Assembly: GCA_937967775.1 (NCBI GenBank)
Contig: CALCJH010000436.1
Span: forward strand, 1 to 11,817
Length of the DNA: 11,817 bases
DNA from: an uncultured bacterium
GTDB taxonomy: Bacteria > Armatimonadota > UBA5829 > DSUL01
Direction of reading: 5' to 3'
How positions within the stretch are numbered: position 1 is the stretch's first letter; the number at the start of each line of letters is the position of its first letter. Made by a program: the position numbers and the translations under genes. Below are positions 5,200 to 11,817 of this stretch, in pieces. The notes beneath the pieces are model-generated. The model was given only the letters and a program-made list of their open reading frames with translations, was not told the DNA's origin and made no database searches.

Positions 5200-8100
5200 A
5201 TGGCCGAGGCGATGATACGTTGCTGGATCAGTGCGAGCCTCGCGCTGGCAATGACGGCGGGAGGAGGGACCATGGGGTATGCATCCGAGTTCGACCCCCT
5301 GAAGGAACTCCACGAAAGGGAGCGGACCGTGACCGCGTCCTGGACTGCCGAGCCCCCGGCGGTTGACGGCGTTATCAACCCCGGCGAGTGGGACTGCGCG
5401 GCAGCGACCGCAGGATTCCACAGCGCGACTGAGGTCTCGCTGCTGCCGGAAAGCCCGGTGATCTTCACCGCGTATGGACAGAGTCACATCTATGTGCTGA
5501 TCGTCACCCCGCAGGACGCCTCGCGGCCGCTTTCAGCGCGTGTCACAGAGCGCGATGTCGCCGCTCTGGTGAGCGACGACAGTATCGAACTGTTCCTGAG
5601 CCCAGACCTGAAAAACGTCTTTCAATTCATTACCAACCCCGCCGGTATAACGGCGGACCTCAAGAATGATACTCTGCATTGGAGCGGCGAGTTCAAAGCC
5701 GCGGCAGGGGAGATCGAAGGATCCGCTCTCCCGGCGGAGTGGGGACTTCCGGCCGGGAAATACTGGTTTGCGGAGTTTGCCATCCCTTACTCTACACTGG
5801 AAACTTCAAAGCCGTCGGCAGGCGATCGCTGGAGCATCAATGCTGCCGTAAATCGCGCCGGGCCGTGGGCGGCGCTGAGTGAGCGGAAGGACAAGCTCTT
5901 CTCCCACATTCCCGATCACGCCGCACTGATCTTTCTTGGGCCGGGGGAACCGTATGTCCAGTTGACCACACTGGGGGCGTTTCATTTCGGGGAACCAGCT
6001 CCTGCCGGGCGGGTGTTCAACCCGGGTAGTAATCCCATCCGCGTCAACCTGGACCTGGATATGCGCAAGGAGGGCAGCCGGACCACCGAGGACGCCTACC
6101 GCACCATCATCGGCGCTATCAAGTCCTTCAGCACCGTTCTGGACGTGCCGCCATCTTCCAACCGAGCTTTTAGCTTTCCGAACGAAGCCAAGGACACCAC
6201 CATTGACCGGCTGGCCATCCGGATGGCTCTGGCGGGCGAAGACGGCAAAGCCCAACAGGATCTTGTGCTGCGGCGAGGCAAAGTGCAGGTCCTTCCGCCG
6301 CTTGTCCTTCGGATCGGGAATGTGCCTTCGCGCCGCTACTCCATTCTGACGGCCGAGACTTCCGGCCTGAAGAGCCGGCTGAAGGAGAAGCCGGTAACCT
6401 TACGGGTTACCGTGCAGGATCAGGAGGGCAAGACTGTGCTGACGCGGCAGACGGCGGGATCCGCCGGGCAGCATGAGCTGCGTCTGGACTGGAACCGTCT
6501 CCCCGCTGGCGAGTACCAGTGCAAAGTAACCGCAACTTCGGTTGAGGGAGACGAGATGGCTTCCGCCGAAACATCCTTCCATATTCCGGAAGACCCTGTC
6601 TGGCTGACCAGCACCATTTACGATAACTACGGGAAGACCGACCGCGTACCTCTGCCCTGGCGCCCAGTCAGGATGAACGGGCGGACGCTGGATATCTGGG
6701 GCCGGACGGTCACCTGGGAGCCCACCAGCATTTTGCCTTCCAAAATCAAGAGCCTTGGTGTGCACCTGCTGGCCGAACCCATGAAGCTGGTGGTGTCGGC
6801 CGGTGGTCAGGAGTTTGCCATTCCGATGGACTCGTTCCGCGTCACAGCGCAGAACCGCAAACGGGTCACGTTCTTCGCGGAAGGGAAGGCCCGGGGCATC
6901 GGCGTCCGCGCGGATATGTTCGCGGAGTTCGACGGGTTCATCTGGGTGCAATTGACCCTCACAGACCAGATCGAGGGGCGGAAAGTTGATTCCTTGCGCG
7001 TCCTCACCAGAATGGACGCGTCACAGACCCATCTGTACCAGACCTTCACGAGGAATCTCACGGGCGCCATTCCAGACAAACCTGTCCGGATCGCCTGGCA
7101 GCCGTTGCCGAACGAATCCATCGTAAACTTCTATCACTGGCTGGGCAATGAAGACCGGGGGCTCGGTTTCACCTTCGCCACCCTCCAGCACTGGATTCCT
7201 CGCTCGGAGGACAACTTCGCAACCATCATCCCGGGCAAAGACAGGCACACCTACGCCATCAACCTGATCGAACGGCCGGCGTCTCTCGACGGGCGGCGGT
7301 TTGTCTTCGGCATCCAGGCCACGCCCATCAAACCCCTGCCACCGGACTGGCACGGCATGGTGGCCACCAGCAAGCACTGGCAACCCTGGCGGTTCTCGAA
7401 CCAGAAGCCTGAGTGGGTGGACATTGAACTGGTGTGGCCGGAGCCGATGACCACCATCATGCTCGGGCTCAACAACCCCTACAACGTGGATGCGAAGCAG
7501 TTTCTGGAGCATCTGAAAGAGTCGCACGATCGTGGTGTCTCCCTGGTGACGGTGGCATCCTGCCCGCAGAAGATTTCGCATCACGACCACTGGATGCGGG
7601 ATTTCGACCTGGAGTGGAAGAACCTGCCGGAATCCGTATTGAACTGGAACGGTGTGCCCACCTACCAGAACTGCGGACGTTCCTATACCCTCCGGAAGTG
7701 GCTGTTCTACGGCTGGGCGGTGGAAAACGTTCAGAAGCTGGGCACGGATGGTATCTACTTCGACGGATGGCAGTCGGGCCAGATGGGCTGCTGGAATCCG
7801 CATCACGGTTGCGGGTGGGTGGATGAAGAAGGCCGCAGGCACCTGACGGTGCCTGTGCTGGAGGGTCGCGAGTTCAATCAGCGGATGTGCCTCTTCCTGG
7901 AGGACCATGTCAAAGCTCCGCATTTTCTGGCGGAGGGAGCGCCCGAGCGCCCGGGGTTCCCCAGATACCACTACTGGATCCATTCTTGGGAGTTCGTGCC
8001 GTCCGTGATGGGCTATGCCACCGAGTGGCTGACCGGGGAGTTCACCGGTTACCCCCAGACGGGCACCAGCACGTTTGATCCGGCAGGGTCTTTTGCGGAC

Positions 8101-8661
8101 TGTATTGGGCTGGACTTCTTCCGCACCCGAGGGCTTTCCACCAACTACGGCGTCACCAACTTGTGGCTTCCCATGATCTGGGAGGACGAGGAGGAGCTGA
8201 AACGGGACCAGCAGACAGTCATGGCGCTCGCCTGGTTCCTTCCGCATGGAGTCCCCATCGGAGGAGCGAGCTACCTGAACCGCCAGACTTTGATGGAGGT
8301 GCTGGACGTCCTCTACCGTTACAACCACCGCCACGCAGAGTTCACTCCAGGATGGCGCGCAAACCCGTTCTGGACGATAGAAAGCCCGCGTTCGCGCGAA
8401 GTGATGGTGGCCACCTGGAAGACTAAGGGGCAGAACCGGGTGCTGGCCGTTGTTTCTAACCTGCAGTTGAAAAAGGACGCGGAAGTCACTTTGCGCTGGA
8501 CCGGCTTTCCCGGAGCCCGTTTCGTGAATGCCCGCACCGGAGAGGATCTGACTCCGCGACAGGGACGGCTGACAGTCACGCTGAAGCCCGAGACATTTGT
8601 TCTCATTGCAGCAGAGAGGGAACGCGAGACACCCACCCATCGGGGAGCCGACCGCAGATGA
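5200..8661 (+). CDS. Exported multidomain glycoside hydrolase-like protein (CBM9/DOMON-like plus GH123_N/DUF6067-like and TIM-barrel-like regions)
   Basis: With the start at 5200 the product has 1153 residues and begins with a signal-peptide-like segment (R7, hydrophobic 9-20, possible cut after YAS, residue 29). Residues of about 47-246 resemble a CBM9/DOMON-type carbohydrate-binding module (PPAVDGVINPGEW, DDSIELFLSPD, EFAIPYSTL). Residues of about 367-468 look like an Ig-like beta domain. A beta-rich region of about 470-710 (DIWGRTVTWEPTSILPSKIK) recalls the GH123_N/DUF6067 family. A barrel-like region of about 744-1080 contains LGTDGIYFDG, with D850 and D855 as candidate active-site acids. 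A short beta domain ends the protein. Activity and substrate are not assignable by eye; a periplasmic or extracellular glycosidase is the best guess. It follows motif copy 2 and overlaps the next gene by four bases (ATGA). Confidence 0.8.
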   Translation: MAEAMIRCWISASLALAMTAGGGTMGYASEFDPLKELHERERTVTASWTAEPPAVDGVINPGEWDCAAATAGFHSATEVSLLPESPVIFTAYGQSHIYVLIVTPQDASRPLSARVTERDVAALVSDDSIELFLSPDLKNVFQFITNPAGITADLKNDTLHWSGEFKAAAGEIEGSALPAEWGLPAGKYWFAEFAIPYSTLETSKPSAGDRWSINAAVNRAGPWAALSERKDKLFSHIPDHAALIFLGPGEPYVQLTTLGAFHFGEPAPAGRVFNPGSNPIRVNLDLDMRKEGSRTTEDAYRTIIGAIKSFSTVLDVPPSSNRAFSFPNEAKDTTIDRLAIRMALAGEDGKAQQDLVLRRGKVQVLPPLVLRIGNVPSRRYSILTAETSGLKSRLKEKPVTLRVTVQDQEGKTVLTRQTAGSAGQHELRLDWNRLPAGEYQCKVTATSVEGDEMASAETSFHIPEDPVWLTSTIYDNYGKTDRVPLPWRPVRMNGRTLDIWGRTVTWEPTSILPSKIKSLGVHLLAEPMKLVVSAGGQEFAIPMDSFRVTAQNRKRVTFFAEGKARGIGVRADMFAEFDGFIWVQLTLTDQIEGRKVDSLRVLTRMDASQTHLYQTFTRNLTGAIPDKPVRIAWQPLPNESIVNFYHWLGNEDRGLGFTFATLQHWIPRSEDNFATIIPGKDRHTYAINLIERPASLDGRRFVFGIQATPIKPLPPDWHGMVATSKHWQPWRFSNQKPEWVDIELVWPEPMTTIMLGLNNPYNVDAKQFLEHLKESHDRGVSLVTVASCPQKISHHDHWMRDFDLEWKNLPESVLNWNGVPTYQNCGRSYTLRKWLFYGWAVENVQKLGTDGIYFDGWQSGQMGCWNPHHGCGWVDEEGRRHLTVPVLEGREFNQRMCLFLEDHVKAPHFLAEGAPERPGFPRYHYWIHSWEFVPSVMGYATEWLTGEFTGYPQTGTSTFDPAGSFADCIGLDFFRTRGLSTNYGVTNLWLPMIWEDEEELKRDQQTVMALAWFLPHGVPIGGASYLNRQTLMEVLDVLYRYNHRHAEFTPGWRANPFWTIESPRSREVMVATWKTKGQNRVLAVVSNLQLKKDAEVTLRWTGFPGARFVNARTGEDLTPRQGRLTVTLKPETFVLIAAERERETPTHRGADRR

Positions 8662-9548
8662 AAAAGATCGGATTCATAGACCATTACCTGAAGAACTTCC
8701 ACGCGGCTATCTACCTTAAGCTGATCCGCGAAGGCAGCTTCGGGGACCGTTTCGACGTTGCCTACGCCTACGGGGAAGTGTCCGTTGACGGCGTGGACAG
8801 CAGGAAATGGTGCGAGGAAAACGGTGTCGAGCTGCTGGAGAGCCCGGACCGGCTGGTCGAGAACTCGGATTGCATCGTCGTGCTTGCGCCTAACAACTCG
8901 GAGCGTCACTGGGATCTTTGCCAGGAAGCGCTTCGATCAGGAAAGCCGGTTTACGTTGACAAGACATTCGCCCCTGACACAGAGACGGCGGTCAGGTTGA
9001 TTGACCTGGCAGTGAGCTCGGGCACCCCCATGTTCACCACCTCCGCCCTGCGGTTCGTCCCGGAAATCCGGGAGTTCCGGGAAGGGATCGGCAAGCAGCA
9101 TCCGGCTAGGGCGGTGAGTGTTCGGGGCCCGAGCTCCTTCGCCGTTTATGCAGTACATGTCATCGAGCCGCTGGTGATGCTGCTGGGACACGGAGCCTCA
9201 TCCGTGACCTACTTTGGAGATGGCAGTTTTATGCAGTTCGGCGTCAGCTATCCGGACGGACGCATTGGCGGCTTCAATCTCTTCGAACCGGGTTGCTCTA
9301 TTGGCGATCAATGGTACGGCCATCCCTTCGAAGCCAGCATTATCTTCGGCGAAGGGACGGTCGCCTACCGGTTTACCACCGGCGATATGTTCCGCGACCT
9401 GGCGGACGCAATGTGCGCCTTCTTTGAAGGCGGCCCTTCCCCTGCCCCCTATGAAGACACCATTGAGGTGATGGTGCTCATCGAAGCTGGACGGGAGGCG
9501 ATGGCCAGACCCGGAGAGCAGATTCCCGTGAAAGGACGCAGGAACTGA
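8658..9548 (+). CDS. Divergent Gfo/Idh/MocA-like oxidoreductase (third copy)
   Basis: The 296-residue product starts at ATG 8658, overlapping the glycosidase stop by four bases. The fold is recognisable: a Rossmann-like start (KKIGFIDHYLKNFHA), the pattern IVVLAPNN followed by ALRSGKPVYVDKTF, and a C-terminal sheet region. It is atypical, though. The GxGxxG loop is absent, EKP is replaced by VDKTF (100-104) with K102 kept, and the GGGxxxDxGxH motif is replaced by VYAVHVIEPL (163-172). The opening MKKIGFIDHYL recalls a separate subfamily of putative oxidoreductases seen in sugar-utilising bacteria. Cofactor use may differ from the two upstream paralogues, or the protein may have a non-redox role. 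It lies between two glycosidase-like genes, so a sugar-related substrate is likely. Confidence 0.8.
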   Translation: MKKIGFIDHYLKNFHAAIYLKLIREGSFGDRFDVAYAYGEVSVDGVDSRKWCEENGVELLESPDRLVENSDCIVVLAPNNSERHWDLCQEALRSGKPVYVDKTFAPDTETAVRLIDLAVSSGTPMFTTSALRFVPEIREFREGIGKQHPARAVSVRGPSSFAVYAVHVIEPLVMLLGHGASSVTYFGDGSFMQFGVSYPDGRIGGFNLFEPGCSIGDQWYGHPFEASIIFGEGTVAYRFTTGDMFRDLADAMCAFFEGGPSPAPYEDTIEVMVLIEAGREAMARPGEQIPVKGRRN

Positions 9549-9551
9549 ACC

Positions 9552-11552
9552 ATGCAGGGACGCGGCATCCAGGCCACGGCGGAAAGAGAGCACGCCAGCG
9601 GGGGACACCTCCTACTGCGCGGCCGCACCTGGCTAATGGAGGTAAGCCCTGAGTCCGGTTGGGCAGAACTCAGCCTGCCGGATCACACACCTCTCTTCCG
9701 CTTCCCGGCAGCAGCGAGGACGGTTCTGGCTGACGGCAGGGAAGAGGAAACGCCGAGCGCTGCCCATTGGAGCGCCGAGGAGGACGGGCGAGTGGTCTTG
9801 ACTGCGCGGGGAACGGTCTGGGCGGAGCATAACCTGAGCTTTGAGGCGCACGAGGACTTCCTGCTCGTCCGGTTCCACGCTAAGGCAGCAACTCCTCTGC
9901 GGGTGCGCGAGACCATGCTTTTCTCCCGCGACAGACGCGGTTTGGAGCTCGGCTGCATACTGGAAGGGTTCGCCCCGGCTCCAGTGCACGGGCGCGACGG
10001 GGAAGAGGCGCTGTTCTCAACGGTTCCGTGCTCCACGACCGTGCAAAGCTATCTCACGCCGCCTCCAGCCCTGGTAGGAATCCATATGCCCGCAGGCTGG
10101 GCCGGGATAGGACTGGCCAGCTTGCCCGACGCCGAAGGAATGCTTCTCACCGACACCTGGGAGGCGCTCATAGATCGACCGTCCGGGCACATCGAAACCG
10201 GTGCCGGGGAATACTACTCGCCCCCGCCCGTTGTGTGTGTCTTCGCTGAGGATCCCTGGTCTCTGGTGGAAAGATTCCGGACTGCGCTGGTGGAACTCGG
10301 GGAGACCGGCGCCACGCCGATCGAGGAACGCAGCCTTCCCGACTGGTGGAAGTCCCCGTTCTATTGCACCTACGGGGACCAGATCATCGAGATGCAGCCG
10401 CACTGGTGTACAGACCGCGACTGGGCTCACCCTGCTTATACATCGGACTGGGTCAGGGAGAAGGTTGCAGCGCTGGAACGGCGGCTGGACTGGAACGGTT
10501 TCACGGTGATCATTGACGCGTTCTGGACAGATCCCTGGAACGCGGACCCGGTTCCCTCAGCGCGGTTTGAAGATCTTCCTGAGCTCATAAGGTGGCTCCA
10601 CGCTCGCGGGCATAAAGTGCTTCTCTGGTACTTTCCCTTCCATACAGCCCTGACAGGTGGACACGGGTGCCTGGCCAGGGAGTTCCAAGTGCTGGATCCG
10701 GGCTTGCCGGAAGATGCGGTGGAGGGATCTATTGACGCCACCGCCCCCGGCTTTCGTGCTTACGCCGCCGAGATCTCACGCCGGATGTTCGGAAGGAAGG
10801 GCCTCGATGCAGATGGGGTAAAGCTGGATTTCCTGTTCCGGCTTCGCAGTCCCGCAAATGCCCGCTACCATCGTCCGGAACAGGGCATGGGTCTCCGGGA
10901 AGCTCGCCTGTGGCTAGAGATCTTCGCCGAAGAGGCCCGGAAGGTCAAACCTGATGTGCACATCAACTGGAGCGCTGGCGATCCCCGCTTCGATGGCCTG
11001 TTCAGCAGCAACAGGACGCACGATGTGCACCGGGATCCTCTGGAAATCCAGCGCCGGGCCCGTATCTGCACCGCGGGCTGCCCCGGCACGCCGGTGCAGA
11101 TGGATGGCTGCCTGATGCGTGCGTCCTGGGCGGAGGAGGCCTATCTGGCCGCTGCGGTCTACGGGATCCCCTCCCTCTATTACAGCCATACGTTCCATGG
11201 GGGCGACCCGATCCCGAATGAGACTATGGGCATTCTGGCCACCCTTCTGCGGCTTGCTGCAGAGAAACCGTGGGGACGCGCCCGCTTTCTGGGTTACGGA
11301 AGATGGCAGCTGGAGAGCGCAGGAAAGATCGTGGCCGAGAGTGTCGAGGGGCGGGCTCTCGTGATGTTTCCTTCCAACGCTGAGGGGCGGATCTTCAGTC
11401 TGGACAGCAGAAGACGGCGACTGCCTCTCCATGGGCGCACCCTAGCAGGAATCGAGCCCCGGCCCGCGGCGCTGATGGTCCGAGGCGGCCAGGTGGAGGC
11501 CGACTGGGTTCGCGGAACCCTGTACCGCCTGTCTGTGAAGGAGGAGACCTGA
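9552..11552 (+). CDS. GH36-like (clan GH-D) glycosidase, probably cytoplasmic
   Basis: The 666-residue product has no signal peptide. Residues 1 to about 255 form a beta-rich N-terminal domain, as in GH36 alpha-galactosidases. The barrel starts near residue 261 (SLPDWWKSPFYCTYGD). It includes FTVIIDAFWTDPWNADP, then RFEDLPELIRWLHARGHKVLLWYFPF, the typical pattern of GH31/GH36 enzymes. GLDADGVKLDFLF at 417-429 matches the KxD signature of clan GH-D, with D426 as the likely nucleophile. The acid/base residue is not certain; acids near PVQMDG are candidates. GH36 members act on alpha-galactosides, alpha-N-acetylgalactosaminides or as raffinose/stachyose-type transferases; specificity cannot be read here. 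The start has AGGA at 9540-9543 and lies three bases after the upstream stop. Its own stop overlaps the next start by one base. Confidence 0.82.
   Translation: MQGRGIQATAEREHASGGHLLLRGRTWLMEVSPESGWAELSLPDHTPLFRFPAAARTVLADGREEETPSAAHWSAEEDGRVVLTARGTVWAEHNLSFEAHEDFLLVRFHAKAATPLRVRETMLFSRDRRGLELGCILEGFAPAPVHGRDGEEALFSTVPCSTTVQSYLTPPPALVGIHMPAGWAGIGLASLPDAEGMLLTDTWEALIDRPSGHIETGAGEYYSPPPVVCVFAEDPWSLVERFRTALVELGETGATPIEERSLPDWWKSPFYCTYGDQIIEMQPHWCTDRDWAHPAYTSDWVREKVAALERRLDWNGFTVIIDAFWTDPWNADPVPSARFEDLPELIRWLHARGHKVLLWYFPFHTALTGGHGCLAREFQVLDPGLPEDAVEGSIDATAPGFRAYAAEISRRMFGRKGLDADGVKLDFLFRLRSPANARYHRPEQGMGLREARLWLEIFAEEARKVKPDVHINWSAGDPRFDGLFSSNRTHDVHRDPLEIQRRARICTAGCPGTPVQMDGCLMRASWAEEAYLAAAVYGIPSLYYSHTFHGGDPIPNETMGILATLLRLAAEKPWGRARFLGYGRWQLESAGKIVAESVEGRALVMFPSNAEGRIFSLDSRRRRLPLHGRTLAGIEPRPAALMVRGGQVEADWVRGTLYRLSVKEET
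11538..11546 (+). promoter_or_regulatory. Strong ribosome binding site for the last gene
   Basis: AAGGAGGAG lies inside the final codons of the GH36-like gene and five bases before ATG 11552. It supports a real gene start overlapping the upstream stop (TGATG), which suggests coupled translation. Confidence 0.75.
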
Positions 11553-11817
11553 TGTCTTCGTTCCTGGCACGGTCTGTGGACTTTGCGCGTCACAACGAGG
11601 AGGTGCGAGCCCTGTGGGATGCGTTCCATCGGCGCGAGGCGCACCGGGCTCCTTGCGTTGTGGGAGGCAGCATCAGCAACTACTTCCTGAACCCGGACCT
11701 GAACACCCGCGGCTGGGAGTTCCGGGACTACTTCCAGGACGTTCACATCCAGATTCAGGCCCAGCTGGAGTTCCAGGAGTGGCTGAGTTTCCACGTGCTC
11801 TGCGACCGTGAGATGGG
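11552..11817 (+). CDS. URO-D (uroporphyrinogen decarboxylase)-family-like protein, partial N-terminus
   Basis: The frame is open from ATG 11552 to the right edge (88 full codons), so the C-terminus is missing. It begins MSSFLARSVDFARHNEEVRA, continues LWDAFHRREAHRAPCVVGG, then YFLNPDLNTRGWEFRDYFQD and IQAQLEFQEWLSFHV. This LNPxLNxxGxxFxDYFxD pattern followed by QLEFQ-W is one I associate with URO-D-superfamily proteins of environmental bacteria. Some members of that superfamily are corrinoid-dependent methyltransferases rather than haem enzymes. The catalytic part is not in the window, so the assignment rests on the N-terminal pattern only. It overlaps the GH36-like gene by one base and has a perfect ribosome binding site, so it is in the same operon. 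Confidence 0.55.
   Translation, partial: MSSFLARSVDFARHNEEVRALWDAFHRREAHRAPCVVGGSISNYFLNPDLNTRGWEFRDYFQDVHIQIQAQLEFQEWLSFHVLCDREM

Noticed and set aside
7021..8640. Long minus-strand open frame (539 codons) antisense to the exported glycosidase gene
   Set aside because: Its product has no recognisable domain and is biased to Arg, Pro, Gly, His and Val, as expected from a GC-rich antisense shadow. The plus-strand protein has clear domain structure.
10965..10976. GATGTGCACATC palindrome resembling the TGCAC part of the duplicated motif
   Set aside because: It lies inside the GH36-like coding sequence, encodes conserved-looking residues (DVHI) and lacks the ATT centre and CCTTA flank of the motif.

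Overview
The window looks like about 11.8 kb of a GC-rich bacterial chromosome. The best taxonomic hint is the protein starting at 1230. It has a type IV prepilin-like N-terminus (FTLIELLVVIAIIAILAAIL, then FPVFAAARERGRQ) and a C-terminal WADGH motif. This protein type is greatly expanded in Armatimonadota and related environmental lineages (also Planctomycetota and Lentisphaerota). I infer an armatimonad-like free-living heterotroph, with moderate confidence; no rRNA or other marker gene is present to prove it.

Layout. (1) Bases 1-648, minus strand: the N-terminal 216 codons of a protein with two [4Fe-4S] ferredoxin motifs fused to an FMN nitroreductase domain; it runs off the left edge. (2) Bases 649-1229: a 581-base divergent intergenic region with weak promoter-like elements on both strands, a small inverted repeat, and one copy of a 19-bp motif. 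(3) Bases 1230-5105, plus strand: the prepilin-like secreted or surface protein, two Gfo/Idh/MocA-type oxidoreductases and a zinc-type medium-chain dehydrogenase. The last three overlap one another at their starts and stops. (4) Bases 5106-5199: a 94-base gap holding the second exact copy of the 19-bp motif. (5) Bases 5200-11817, plus strand: a large exported multidomain glycosidase-like protein (CBM9/DOMON-like module, GH123_N/DUF6067-like region, TIM-barrel-like region), a third divergent Gfo/Idh/MocA-like protein, a GH36-like (clan GH-D) glycosidase, and the start of a protein resembling the URO-D methyltransferase family. Spacings here are -4, +3 and -1 bases.

How the genes may work together. 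The plus-strand genes form one or two tightly packed transcription units, each preceded by the same 19-bp motif ATGCACATTATGCACCTTA. The simplest reading is a small regulon for catabolism of a glycoside or modified sugar. Glycosidase-like proteins would release or process the sugar, and three Gfo/Idh/MocA proteins plus an alcohol/polyol dehydrogenase would carry out NAD(P)-linked oxidation, epimerisation or redox-assisted elimination. The terminal URO-D-like gene could point to a methyl group on the substrate. The substrate cannot be read from the sequence. No transporter, kinase or regulator is visible in the window. The most interesting signals are the duplicated motif (a candidate operator for an unidentified regulator), the prepilin-like gene placed under it, and the combination of three divergent Gfo/Idh/MocA proteins with two glycosidase-like proteins.
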